In this document: one piece after another, positions 10,501 to 21,935 of the stretch
How the letters are laid out: every line of letters begins with the position of its first letter
How positions within the stretch are numbered: position 1 is the first letter of the stretch
Assembly: GCA_002914845.1 (NCBI GenBank)
Contig: JXTC01000415.1
Span: 219,003-283,002 of the forward strand
From: Trema orientale
Lineage: Eukaryota > Streptophyta > Magnoliopsida > Rosales > Cannabaceae
Length of the DNA: 64,000 bases
Direction: 5' to 3'
The notes under the pieces: generated by a model
Databases searched by the model: none
What the model was told of the DNA's origin: nothing
What the model saw: the letters and a program-made list of their open reading frames with translations, nothing else
Position numbers and translations under genes: made by a program

Positions 10501-13340
10501 AGTACTTAATGCACAACTGTATACATTCTTATATTTTAGAAAGAAACAATAAATAGAAGAAAATATATAGCAATGTATCTAGTTTTTTTTTCCCCCCTCA
10601 TTTCTTTTAAGTTTCGCTATTCACATATACCAAATGAGTCCGTCTACCTTACGACTTCTACAATTTATTCACTGATGGATTTAATTTTTTTTTTTAAGTC
10701 CACATTTTTGTTTTCTAGCGTTTTAATTCAATATGCTAACTGGCATCAATAAAAACGTTTTATCAGAAGGAAAAAAATTGGCTTAACCCATTGTTTTTGC
10801 AGAGTTTCGGTAGCCAAGAGTGGGATGCTAGTTTAGCAATTCAAGCTTTACTTGCTAGTGATCTCATCGATGAAATCGGACCAACTCTTGCTAGAGGTCA
10901 TGACTTCATAAAGAAATCTCAGGTTTAATCCTAATTCTAAATAAAAATGAAAATTGAGATTTGGAGATGGGAAAAAAAGTGAAAATGAAAGTGTTACCGA
11001 TCAAGCCTTTGGTCTACCTTATCAACTAATTATTTCTTAATTTCTACACAAAATTGTAAAGGTAAAAGACAATCCTTCAGGCGACTTTAAAAGCATGTAT
11101 CGTCACATTTCTAAAGGATCATGGACATTCTCTGATCAAGATCATGGTTGGCAACTTTCTGACTGTACTGCAGAAGGTTTGAAGGTCAGCTATTTTTTTT
11201 TTTCCTTGGTTCCTAAATATTCACTACGACCTTATTTTTAGTCACAAATTTTTTTGTGACTAAAGTAAAAAATTCATGATTAAAATAATATAATTATCAT
11301 TATTTTGTGACTAAAATTAGTTACAAAAAATGTAATTTATTATGTCTATATATTAGCAATAACTTATAGCTAAATGCAGTCTTATTATCATAAGAAATTT
11401 TTAGTTATGACTAAATGTCACTTTTATTCACTAAAAATATTTTGTTACCATTAAGTAGTTACTTCTTTTCTTGTGGTAGTGATTCTAATTTCACCTCAAT
11501 TTGTTGAACTCGTTATTTTCTCTAATTGCATTACAGTGCTGCCTATTGTTCTCGATGTTGCCACCAGAGATTGTTGGAGAAAAAATGGAACTTGAGAGTT
11601 TTTATGATTCCGTCAATGTTATACTTTCTTTACAGGTCAGGATCTATAGTCATTAAAAAAACAAGGAAAAAAATAACAGTACTTCCATCTTATATTTATC
11701 TAAACTTGCACTTTATACAATCCATAAAAATATCAAACATGCGTGCATCTCGAAAGGTTTCTTAACTCGGAGTATTTAGTTGAATTGTTTATATTAGATG
11801 TGTTAATTCTAGATAGGCCTTAAAAAAAAAAATAAATAAATAAAAAACCTCCAAATTTTATACTTTTGTTGACAAAAAACCTTACGTTAAATTATATCTC
11901 TATATTTGTGTTTAGCAATAATAGCCTCAAATTTGACTTGTTTTAGAGTGAAAATGGTGGTATGTCAGCTTGGGAGCCTGCCAAATCACAAGCCTGGTTG
12001 GAAGTAAGTAGTTCCATAGTTTGAAGCTATATTCTTATACTTGCAATTAATTATTAGAAGAAAAAAAAATTCTTCACAACGTCCCTTAAATTATTAAATA
12101 GTCTATATTCTATTATGCTTCTAACTTGTTTCAAATTACTTAAAATTAGGTGTTTAATCCCGTCGAATTTCTCGAAGACATTGTGATTGAGCATGAATAT
12201 GTAGAATGCACTTCTGCAGCAATCCAAGCTTTAGTACTATTCAAGAAGCTATACCCAGGGCATAGGGAAAAAGAAATTGAAAATTTCGTGACAAGAGCTG
12301 TTCGATACATTGAAAACGCACAAATGCCTGACGGTTCATGGTAGTGACCATCATTGATTAGATGGATCTATTCGTTTATATATATATATATATATATATG
12401 TAATTTCATAAACAACTTAAGTTATTATTGTTGACCTTGCATTTAATAGGTATGGCAATTGGGGAGTTTGCTTCATATATGCTACATGGTTTGCCCTTGG
12501 AGGACTAGCAGCAGCTGATAAAACCTATAACAACAGTCCAACTATACGTAGAGGAGTAGAATTTCTACTCAGAACACAGAAAGTTAATGGTGGCTGGGGA
12601 GAGAGTTACCTTTCATGCCCAAAGAAGGTAGCACTATGAATATATTTTATATTTATATATCTCTATAATAATAAAAGAGCAATGTTAAAAGGCATATATA
12701 TATATATATATAAAACAGAAATATGGGACCTACGTACAAATTTAATGGTGTCTGGTTCAACTTTATTAAGCATCATTAGTATTCCTTAGCAATTTTTTAA
12801 TAATAAAAAGCTAGTTAATCAAAAAGCCTTGATATATTTAAGAAAGTGACAGTTGACAATGCGCTCCAAAGAGCTCTATTGAGTAATTATAGTCATTACT
12901 TTTCGTCTTCTCAAATATAACTATCCATAATTGTGTGTTTACTTGGAGTGTATTTTAGGAATTTGTAGCACTTCCAGAAAACCGGTCAAATTTAGTACAC
13001 ACTTCATGGGCTATGATGAGTCTGATTAGTGGTGGACAAGCGGAAAGGGACCCAACACCTCTTCATCAAGCTGCGAAGCTAATCATCAATTCTCAAATGG
13101 AAAATGGTGATTTTCCACAGGAGGTACTTGTTCTTTTTAAGATTAAGGGGTTTGGTCTTTCTAGGCTAGATTGTTTTTCACGTGGTTTCTCATTACAATT
13201 GAATGTTGATTCTATTCAATCCTGAGCAGGAATTAACTGGAGTTTTCAAGATGAACTGTATGCTACATTTTGCGCTATATAGAGACTTTTTTCCAATATG
13301 GGCACTTGCAGAATACCGCAAACATGTTTCATTTACATAG
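1573..13340 (+). CDS. Oxidosqualene cyclase OSC-1 (triterpene synthase), exons 2-16, 5' incomplete
   Basis: The enzyme family cyclises 2,3-oxidosqualene to a triterpene alcohol on ER membranes. Exons read 1573-1758, 1855-1944, 2115-2312, 9622-9706, 9805-9971, 10088-10279, 10384-10497, 10803-10922, 11062-11184, 11537-11635, 11947-12003, 12150-12340, 12450-12627, 12959-13123 and 13230-13340 (stop TAG). All introns are GT-AG and all joins stay in frame, giving 691 codons without a stop. Visible family marks are [23 protein letters not shown] (exon at 9805), the catalytic SDCTAE (exon ending 11184) and QW-type repeats such as [12 protein letters not shown]. About 67 N-terminal residues (exon 1) are missing from view. 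The sequence resembles beta-amyrin/lupeol-type cyclases more than cycloartenol synthase; the product cannot be read from sequence. The fourth intron carries a Copia element. An AATAAA lies at 13488. It may be functional if exon 1 exists upstream. Confidence 0.93.
1955..1988 (+). repeat. Partial duplicate of OSC-1 exon 3 inside the next intron
   Basis: Thirty-four bases of the exon at 1866-1899 (coding [10 protein letters not shown]) recur 89 bp downstream at 1955-1988 with one mismatch, ten bases past the exon's splice donor. The copy has no acceptor/donor pair of its own and is most simply a small local duplication. Confidence 0.9.
2321..3180 (-). repeat. Copia 3' LTR (left copy)
   Basis: It starts TGTTATCTAAAGATTAGCTA and is alignable with 8177-9030 over its length, with many substitutions and small indels. 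The clear divergence between the two LTRs indicates an old insertion. The right end is approximate. Confidence 0.75.
3794..4054 (-). other. ORF of 'putative plant transposon protein' type, between pol and 3' LTR
   Basis: An 86-codon - strand ORF starts [14 protein letters not shown] and contains [16 protein letters not shown] and [14 protein letters not shown], a pattern I associate with plant transposon-linked proteins of unknown function. Upstream on the - strand there is a TATTTAAGG and a long pyrimidine-rich leader, as though it once had its own promoter. It lies in the position where some Copia lineages carry an env-like ORF. Beyond its stop more codons in the same style follow to about 3520 but are broken. 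Family assignment is tentative. Confidence 0.5.
5400..5995 (-). pseudogene. Copia reverse transcriptase fragment
   Basis: The - strand shows [15 protein letters not shown], then [36 protein letters not shown] and the catalytic [11 protein letters not shown] (about 5545-5510). These are the ordered blocks of Copia RT. Frame changes and stops occur, including one soon after YIDD. RNase H remnants continue to about 4900. Confidence 0.85.
6253..6462 (-). pseudogene. Copia protease-region fragment
   Basis: The reading [18 protein letters not shown] followed by [15 protein letters not shown] matches the retropepsin active-site neighbourhood of Copia polyproteins, usually DSGCSRHMTGD. The active-site glycine is replaced by serine. 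No GAG-pre-integrase or integrase sequence follows. Confidence 0.75.
7390..8125 (-). pseudogene. Copia gag (UBN2/Retrotran_gag_2 type), broken
   Basis: From an ATG at 8125 the - strand reads [26 protein letters not shown], the usual Copia gag opening. It continues through blocks rich in W/LW such as [15 protein letters not shown] and [14 protein letters not shown]. At least two in-frame stops interrupt the first third, and the reading continues in pieces at 7855-7664 and 7674-7390. It would have encoded the capsid protein; it cannot now. Confidence 0.8.
8163..8174 (-). other. Retrotransposon primer-binding site (initiator tRNA-Met type)
   Basis: On the - strand this reads TGGTATCAGAGC, the standard plant Copia primer site complementary to the 3' end of initiator tRNA-Met. 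It fixes the orientation of the element. Confidence 0.9.
8177..9030 (-). repeat. Copia 5' LTR (right copy)
   Basis: It matches the left LTR from the AGATTAGCTAA stretch to the GAATCGGTA stretch. It directly adjoins the primer-binding site at 8163-8174. The sequence 9031-9600 has no partner in the left LTR and may be intron or LTR sequence lost from the left copy. Confidence 0.75.
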
Positions 13341-14596
13341 TTGCAGAGACCAGCAAGATCAGCTTATGTAATGTATGCTTTAAACCAATATATATAGAGT
13401 TGATAAACCTCTTTTAGTACTTATGGTCAGCAAACGTTTATGCTTTTGTACCGCTACAAAATATTTTACAAGTACAAACTGTAGTACAATAAAACTTCGA
13501 TTAATAAAGTTTCTTGATCCCAAATGGTCTATTAAAATTCAAATTCCCATAGATCAAAACTTCATGAGAATTTGAGGGATGTGTTCAAAATAGATGTTAA
13601 GGACCATGTTATGATCTATTTATTTGGGTGATGACATTATGTATTGAAAGAATTAGTATTTTATAAGCAAGAGGTCATTTTGTCCTAGCGTGCTGAATAA
13701 CACGTGTATGGATCATATTCATATGCTTCTTTTGAACCCAATCAGTATGAAGCTCAGAAATTAGTATGCTATGTCGTTAGTTGTTACCTAACCTCATTGT
13801 CCTCCGAATTATGTAGATCGTCTCAAGTTGCTCTCCAAACTATGAGAAGTTTTAATTTCATCCCTCTCCCCCCAATCTCTAAATCGTTAATTCGTCTGTC
13901 AAAACTAATGGAAAATGGCAGTTCTTTCTTCGCTCTCTCTAGCTCTGTGTTTCTCTTTGACCTTGAATATTGGAGGATAGTTTCACATGGAGAAAAGAGA
14001 ACTAGGAGGAGATGGTGCCTTGCTCAAAACCGGTGATAACAAAATCACCAAAATACCTTACCAAGAGTCAAAAGTCAAATCACCCCAAACAACTCCCTAG
14101 GAAATATCCTTAATTTCGTACAAAAACAACCAGGAGCAATAGAGTATTTTTATTGCAGAAATATCTATTTAATGGTTAGCCATGGAGATAGGAAAAATTG
14201 GCTTAAGGTTCATCTCTTAATGGGGATAAGCCTCAAACATATGGTGGTCCTTTCACTTTTGAGGGGCTTGATTTCGAAATCCACAAGCTCTGTTGCTATG
14301 TCCGTTTGTTTTGACGAACATGTTGACAATTTAGAGGTTTGGAGAGAAATTTTGAAATTTTTACTTTAGGGGCCAATTTGAGACAATCTATGTAGTTCGA
14401 GGAATAAAAAAAAACTTTTTTTTTTAATAAAACTGCAAATGTACCTAAGCCACATTACTATAAAAGCACATGATACCCAAAATATTTTTGTAACACTTTT
14501 GGACTCTTAGTTTTAAACTTTATAACTTTAAATGAGTTTTGTTTTAGTTCCATAACATTTTGAAACTGGTATTTAGTTCAATAATCTTCTTTATAA
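13341..14596. other. OSC-1 3' flank, no recognised gene
   Basis: It contains a candidate poly(A) signal AATAAA at 13488 about 150 bases after the OSC-1 stop. Two short + strand ORFs (13704-14036 and 14172-14369) have no recognisable domain and are probably chance or decayed transposon sequence. Confidence 0.5.
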
Positions 14597-16139
14597 CCTT
14601 AAGCTTTCGAGACCTTCAAATGTTTAATCAATCCTTAGTGGCGAAACAAGTTTGGAGATTAATTCGATTCTCACAATCTCTCATTGGGTGTATATTAAAA
14701 GGTAAATACTTCAATGATAGACATTTTCTCGAAGTTGATGACAAAAGTAATTCTTCTTATTTATGGAAGAGCATACTTTGGGGAAAGGCTTTAATTCAAA
14801 AAGGTTTTCGGTGGCGAATTGGGAACGAGGAGCTTGTTCGGGTTTTTAATGACCCTTGGATCCCAAGACCCAACTCTTTTCATCCCATTACGAGCACCCA
14901 CAATACTGAGCTTCGTGTTAAAGATCTGATTTCTTACCCTGGCCAATGGAACGAGAAAGCTATTGAAGATTATTTATGGCCTATGATAGAGAGACCATTC
15001 AATCCATTTCCCTTAGTGTTTCGAATATGGAGGATAAGATTATATGGCATTTTGACACCAAAGGAGAATTTACGGTGAAGTCGTAGTATAAACTCTTGCT
15101 TTATGAGAGGATTAATTATGAGGGAGCTTACTCTACTTCATTGAAATCATGGTGGAACACGTTGTGGCATCTTTGCATCCCTTCGAAGATTCGCCTATTC
15201 ATCTGGCGGGTGTTCCATGGAGCTCTTCCTGTGACTACTAAGCTTCTTGATAGGAAAGTTCAAGTCGGCTCAGAATGTTCCCGATGTCATCTTACCGAAA
15301 CCATAGACCACACCCTTTTCAACTGCTCCATCACTAGAAAAGTTTAGAGGCATTATGGCTTCTGGAAACAAGTCAAGATCTTAATTCTCGAAGACTTAGG
15401 CGAGACTCTTTTGAATGTTTACCAGAATATCTCAATTGATGATTTTGAGAAATGTTTCATTCTCCTCTGGTATATTTGGTTGGATCGAAACCATCATCTT
15501 CACGGTGGTACATCCCACCTAGTTAAGAGCATAGTGCCATTTGCAGACCCGTTTTTAGACGAGTATAACGCCACCAGTGGCATTTTGGATGTTCATACAA
15601 AGCTTACTTCAAGTAAGGTGCCAAGATGGATGCCTCCTTCTCCTGGTATGATCAAGCTCAACTCGGATACTTCTATTAGAACTGACCATGATCATGTCGG
15701 AATCGGAGTTGTCTTCCAGGATCATTCGGGTTTAGTTTTAGCAGCTTGTACTAGGCGGCTATCTAGAAAATTCTCAGTGGAGGTTGCTGAACTCCTTGCT
15801 ATCTGTACTGGCCTTCTTCTAGCTTGGGAGTGGAAAATCCTAATCTCCATGGTCGAAAGTGATGCCCTGAAAGTGATCCAATGTCTTAATTCCAACGATG
15901 GGTTAGGAGCTAATGACCTTATTTATCTTGATGTTAAGTCCTTACTTAGTTTGAACAACTGTGGTTCTTACCAGTTTATTCCGCGTGCTGGAAATAAAGT
16001 GGCCAATCTTTTAGCAAATAGGACTTTTTTAGTACAGTCTGATATACACTGGGTTGATTGTTGTCCTTTATATATTTCTTCTGTTGTAATTCACAATTTG
16101 AGTTAATGCAATTCCGCTTTTCTTTCAAAAAAAAAAAAA
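14597..16139 (+). mobile_element. 5'-truncated LINE (L1-type) 3' end, pseudogene
   Basis: The sequence enters abruptly at the end of a reverse transcriptase (SFRDLQMFNQSLVAKQVWRL), passes a zf-RVT block (15150-15330: WWNTLWHLCIPSKIRLFIWR and C-x2-C...H-x4-C), and ends with an RVT_3-type RNase H (15640-16080: KLNSDTSI, VGIGVVFQDHSG, EVAELLAI, RAGNKVAN). It finishes with a 13-base A tail at 16127. A frameshift near 15010-15060 and TAG stops at about 15085 and 15345 break it. Truncated 5' end plus A tail is the usual product of target-primed insertion. I could not find target duplications. Confidence 0.9.
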
Positions 16140-18165
16140 GAATGTCATTTATGTGAAAACTTCAAAGATATTTTCAAGATTTGGTGTTTGGGCAATTTAT
16201 GTTTATAAGTTGAGTTTTTCATATTTAAGAGATTTGATTGAAACAAAAACACCTAAATATTGATTTCAAGCTTAAATTCGTGATTTTCACGCATGTCAAG
16301 GTGGAATGACCATTCGAGCTTTTGATTGGGTCTAGTCGATATATCAATCGGAACCAGCTGAGGTCAACTAGGGCATTTATTTTTGCTATATCAACCACAA
16401 AAAAAAAAAACAAAAAAAATAAGAAAAGGATAGATTATTTTGCAAAATATCGGGGGAATAATATCTTTTCACTTGATTTTATTACGTTTTCTTGCATGAT
16501 TAATCTATATACTTGATAACAAAAAGATCAAAGGCACAACAATTATTGACAAGAAAATGATAATCAAAATGGTTGTATCTGGAAAATAGCATGCTGTTAT
16601 GTATTAATTTGAATCATTTTATGAATGCTATCATATAAATATATAATATACGACTCGTATAGTAGACAATAAAAAATGAAATATATATAGACTAAAGGAA
16701 ACCATAGAGTTTATACATTGTATGCAAAAGAAATATTCTACTCGTGGCTACTAGCCATACAATCTTTACTTCAACAAAGTACGTTCTCCATATAATCTAT
16801 CTAATTTCAAATCCCAAAATATTTATTCATTACAATGCTCTTAGATTCTGTTTTGAAATACAAACCAAGCAGAAGATATTTGGTCATCATTTTCATAACA
16901 TCATTGTATTTACCTTTGTCTTCCATCGACGTTAGATGTAGTTATTAACAAAATGTATTCACAAATAGGCATTTAAAAAAAAAGGTTTATAGAAAAATAA
17001 ACGTTAAGAAAAAAAAAAGGAAAAACTAAGCTATGTACTAGAGTTCGTAGAGAAGTTGGCTTCACTAATTAAGTACAGTTTTCATAGAATTATGAAGAAA
17101 AACAATATTTTTATTTTGTGTTAAAAATTTATATTGTTAGTGAAATAAGAAAATATAATACGCTATATAAACAAGATAAAAGAATGTTATTAGAAGAAGA
17201 ATAATGAAAAAAAAAAAAAAAACATGAATGACAACATATATTTTTACTAAACAACAAACTCTGACAGGAAACTTTAAAGAAAATTAATTATATTATAGCT
17301 AGACTGGCACACAACTAATTGTCTCTCCTTCTCAACACTATCCAAGAAGACTAATAAAATGAATAAGCAAAAAGAAAAAGCAAAGAAATTATTGCACATG
17401 AAAGGAATTCAAACAGCCGAAGTCAAAGAGAAAATAAAAAAGAAAAAAATAATAGTCCAGGAGGGTTCCTACAAGGTCATGCACGTCAACAAATCAACAA
17501 TCCATATGGATAGCACCCACTAATAATACACCTAAAAAATTAAACCTGCATAAAAATCGTATACAACCAGCCCAAAGCAGTTCTCAAATATATCTCATCT
17601 ACTAAACACCTCATAAAACTATTCAAATCAATATAAATCACAATTTCTCAAAATTGCACAATATATCAAATTTTAATCAAAATTAATTTAAAACAAGATA
17701 ATTGAATCCTCCTATCTTATTGGGATAATTAAGCCTAGTTATCGGATGCTTAGGACGCTCCTTGGTACTCAATTGCACGTTCGATGGACGCTCAATATCA
17801 TCCGCTTGCTAACTTTGAAAAATGGCCTTTTTACTAGTTACTTAAATGGCCAAATGAACCTCACCACTGCGTTTTTATCATCAAAATGTGTGACCCAATG
17901 TAATCCTATTCGTTAATACGACTTTTGGATTGAAGAACGACCATCGACATACTTTTCAAGACAAAACCTGACCTTCGATGGTATGGGTTTCCATAATCGG
18001 GGGAGTTCAACAGTCGTGCTATATGTTAAACTGAATCATTCGACAAATACATTCAAATAGCACCACTTTCACTTCGATCCAATAATCAGATTTTATAGTG
18101 ATGTGTCAAAACTCAAGTTATAAATGACCCCAAAACGACAGTTCCTCTTCAGGAACGAGTGGATC
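16140..18165. other. Intergenic, no feature recognised
   Basis: AT-rich sequence with several A-rich runs and short chance ORFs. I see no gene, RNA or clear repeat in it. Confidence 0.5.
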
Positions 18166-18911
18166 TAGAGATATCAAATGGGTTAGACCGCCCATTTGGC
18201 ACGAGTGCATGCCACAAAAAAATCCCTGCAGAGTACGAGATGGCACAGGGTGACTTTAGGCTGTGCCAAACACGGCACGAGGTATTAGACTGTGTCCGCC
18301 TTTACCTTTTAGTACTATAGACTGGCACAGCATGACATAGCCTTAGGCACGAGCACGGCACGACCACAACACAAGTACGGCATGACCTAAGGCACGGCAT
18401 GACCACAACACAAGTACGGCATGACCTAAGGCACAAAAAGTATGATTCTGAATACTATAAAAAATATTTATTTTTATTTGTTATATTAGTTATATCTGCA
18501 AATTTTGTATGTCTTTTTTTCTTTGCTTATTAATAAACTCAATTTTCTTGTTTTTTTTTTATAAATAATTTTTCATTATCATTTTTTTATTGAATATTTT
18601 CATTTCAAATAATTATGGGTATATTATAAATTTTGATTATTATTTTAAATCAATTTAATTATGGGTATATTACATATTTTGATTATTACTTTAAAATATT
18701 AACTGGCACAAATAAAGGCCTAGTATAATCATAAGCACGACACGAGATGTTCTTGTGCCTAAGGGCCGTGCTGAGCATAGAGTTTTGAAACTTGGGTCAG
18801 CACGAGCACGACACGATATTTTGTTGAGTCGTGCCAAATATGACACGAGACAAGAACGAGCTTACCTTTCACGTAACAGGCCAGCATGACACGATCCTTT
18901 TAACATCTCTA
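18166..18911. mobile_element. hAT-like non-autonomous element
   Basis: The ends are TAGAGATATCAAATGGG on the left and, as reverse complement, TAGAGATGTTAAAAGGATCG on the right, in the style of hAT terminal repeats. The interior is full of CACGGCACGA/GGCACGAG motifs, including a 39-bp tandem duplication (about 18355-18433). The left flank AGTGGATC is not repeated immediately to the right, but AGTGGACC follows a second copy of the same right-end motif at 20762. No transposase reading is present. Confidence 0.5.
18355..18433. repeat. 39-bp tandem duplication in hAT-like element
   Basis: A unit containing GACCACAACACAAGTACGGC and ATGACCTAAG is present twice in a row, almost identical. It is built from the shorter GCACGGCA motif scattered through the element. 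Confidence 0.85.
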
Positions 18912-18918
18912 AAATATG

Positions 18919-20050
18919 GGTGGTCAGGAATCAAAGTGTTCAATATGGGGAGCCTATATTTGTCAGCAGTGAGGCCACTACCTGACACTAGACGATGGCA
19001 GAAATCTTGACCGAAAGACAACAAAGGCATTGATTTCTTCTCGTGATTACGACTCATCAGCAGTCTACCAGAAGACGAGGTTGGCACTGACTTCTTCGTC
19101 ATAAAGTAGCAATTCGCAATGACTGGACCATAGGATCCAACGTTCGACAATTTTTGTCACTTTGAGGTCGAACACTGGCGGGGTTTAGAGGGAAAGTGAG
19201 ACGTTGATATGTATAGTGAGAAAGCTGAGAGAAATTTTGGGGTTGTCTTGGGATAAGTTCACTTGATTAGCCCATAATTGGGCGAACCTTTACTAAAATT
19301 TGCACTTAACCCATTTATCTCATATTTTCCTCATTTAAGTCCTTAGAAATAAATAAAATCTATCCCTTTAACTTTTGAAATTAATGAGATGGTCAAAAAT
19401 TTTTGAGAACCTTCTCAATAAAACCCTACTATAAATTTATTAGAATTTTAGGTTTTTACATCCTTTTCTTTTTAAAGGAATTTTATTTTAGAAATTTGAA
19501 AAATATAAAAGTAAGTAATAGGATAACATAGAGAGTCAACAAAAAGAGAACGAATACCTAAAAGTAGAATCAACTAAAGACTAAAAAAAACATTAATTCA
19601 AACAAGGAACTTGAAACGCAACCTATACCTTACTATTCCATTCAACCAGTATATCATTAATACTACAATAATAGGCAAGAATTAACCATGTACAAAAGAA
19701 GATAACGAATCACAGGATGTCTCAACTATAGGTATAAAGACCTCATAACCATAAAAACTGAGTGTACGTATACCTAAACACAAGAGAGTTAGAACAATAT
19801 CTCAAGTAAATAAGTAGTCATAGAGATAAATAATGATGAATATGACAAACAATATAGAGTACATGACCTTAAGAATCTTAAGATTGATCAATAGGTATCA
19901 AATTAGAATAGCAAACCAAATTTTGAGGGCACCCTAATTATGACAGATCATAAATATATTAAGAGTAGTCCTTTTGTCTACAACTCAAACCTGATCAAAG
20001 GCACTTTCCTAAACACAGTTTAGAATGAAATATTAGTAACATGGTGTCAC
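18919..20050. repeat. Direct repeat copy A (about 1.1 kb)
   Basis: It aligns throughout with 20776-21935, starting at TGGTCAGGA.TCAAAGTGTT and ending near AGAA.GAAA.ATTAGTA. Substitutions and small indels are common, so the duplication is not recent. Read in reverse it has LTR-like character (pyrimidine-rich leader near 19200), but no coding sequence lies between the copies, so it may be an LTR pair of an element without coding capacity or a segmental duplication. Confidence 0.8.
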
Positions 20051-20775
20051 ACTATACAAGATAAGTGAGTTTAGAGGTTGAAATTGATGACAAATATTTT
20101 AATGATATTGTTCCTCATACTGAGAAAGGAACAACGCTGAGCACATACTTGTTATGTATTTTGCAAGTACACATAATCAGGACAAGTAGTATATTGTAAG
20201 TAAAACTATCATCTTATGAAGGCTGTTGGTTTACTAACTACTAAAATTATGCTAAACCCTAATTTTACTTGAGCAAAATGACTATAGGTGGATTAAATTC
20301 TACAAACTAAAATTAAATATAAATAAAATACAGAAAATGTAAAGTAAACAAAAAAGACAACGAGTAAAAACAAACTGTAAGATTTTTTATTTCACCTTAA
20401 TTAAACCATTCTGAATTATCTATCTCATTAGTCTAATATCTAATTGATAGTCGAGATTCTCTATTTTATTCACCAGTCTCCCCTAAAGTCTAACAAAAAT
20501 ACCTTTAATTACCAATCTACTATATTCCTATATGAATTAAACTAATTAAGAATTCATTAAGATATTTAGAAACTCATATAGTGACTATACAAATTTTATA
20601 AATGTATTCTTACTTCACATACAGTTTATGGCTTTCAACCCAATAAATTAAACAAATAAATCTCCTTCTGATTTTATTATGATTAAGAATTCATATAATT
20701 AATGGCTAATTAATTAGAAGCATTAAGATCATATAGCATGATTTTCCCATTTGACATCTCTAAGTGGACCAACGT

Positions 20776-21935
20776 GGATGGTCAGGATTCAAAGTGTTTA
20801 GCATGGAGAGGCTATATTTGTCAGTAGTGAGGCCACCACCTGACACTAGACGATGGCTAAATCTTGGCCGAAAGACAATGAAAGTATTGATTTCTTCTCG
20901 TGATTACGACTTATCAGCGGTGTGCCAGGGGACGAAGTTGGCACTAACTTCTTTGTCGTAAGGTAGCAATTTGCAATGACTGGAGCGTGGGATCCAACAT
21001 TCGACAATTGTTGTCAATTTGAGTTTGAACACTGGGGGGTTTAGAGGGAGAGTGAGACATTAATAGGTATAGTGAGAAAACTGAGAGAAAGTTTGGGGTT
21101 GTCTTGGGATAGGTTCACTTGATCAACCTATAATTGGGCGAACCTTTACCTAAATTTGCACTTAACCTATTTATCTCACATTTTCATCATTTGATTCCTC
21201 AGAAATAAATGAAATCTACCCCTTGATCTTTTCAAATCAATGGAGTGGCCAAAAATTTTTGAGAACCTTTTCAATAAAACCCTACTATAAATTTGTTAGA
21301 ATTTTGGGTTTTTACATCCTTTCCTTCTTAAAGAAATTTTGTTCTAGAAATTTGAAAAAACTAGGAGTAAGTAATGGGATAAAATAGAGAGTCAACGAAA
21401 AGAGAACGAACACCTAAAAGTAGAATCAACCAAACACTACAAAAACATTGATTCAAATAAGGAACTTGAAATGTAACTTATACCTTGCTATCCCATTCAA
21501 CCATCCTATCATCAATACCGCAATAATAGGCAAGATTTAACCATGTGCAAAAGAAGATAATGAATCACAGGATGTCTGAATCACAGGACGTCTCAACCAT
21601 AGGTACAAAGGCCTCATAATCATGAAAATTGAATGTACGTATACCCAAAAATAAGAGAGTTAGAACAATGATCTCAATTAAATAGGTAGTCACAGAGATA
21701 AATAATAATGAATATGACAAACAATGTAGAGTACATGAGCTTAAGAATCTTAAGATTGATCATTAGGTATCAAATTAGAATAGAAAACCAAAGTTTGAGC
21801 ACACTTCGCTCATTCACACCTCACTCATAACAGATCATAAATATCTTAAGAGTAGTCCATTTGTCTGCAACTTAGACCTGATCAAAGACACTTTCCTGAA
21901 CAAAGGTTAGAACGAAAAATTAGTAGTATTATGTC
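20776..21935. repeat. Direct repeat copy B (about 1.1 kb)
   Basis: This is the partner of 18919-20050. Both copies are preceded by ACATCTCTA, the hAT-like right-end motif. The 700 bp between the copies is AT-rich and contains no recognisable gene. Copy B includes a small internal duplication of CACAGGATGTCT near 21565. Confidence 0.8.

Noticed and set aside
13704..14369. Two + strand ORFs (110 and 65 codons) after OSC-1.
   Set aside because: No recognisable domain, no neighbouring exons and no coding-like conservation visible; too weak to call genes.
18355..18433. Repeated units considered as a CRISPR-like array.
   Set aside because: Only two direct units without unique spacers, in a plant transposon.
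18869..19150. A 93-codon - strand ORF.
   Set aside because: It crosses a hAT-like end into repeat copy A, and the same stretch in copy B is interrupted, so it is not a conserved gene.
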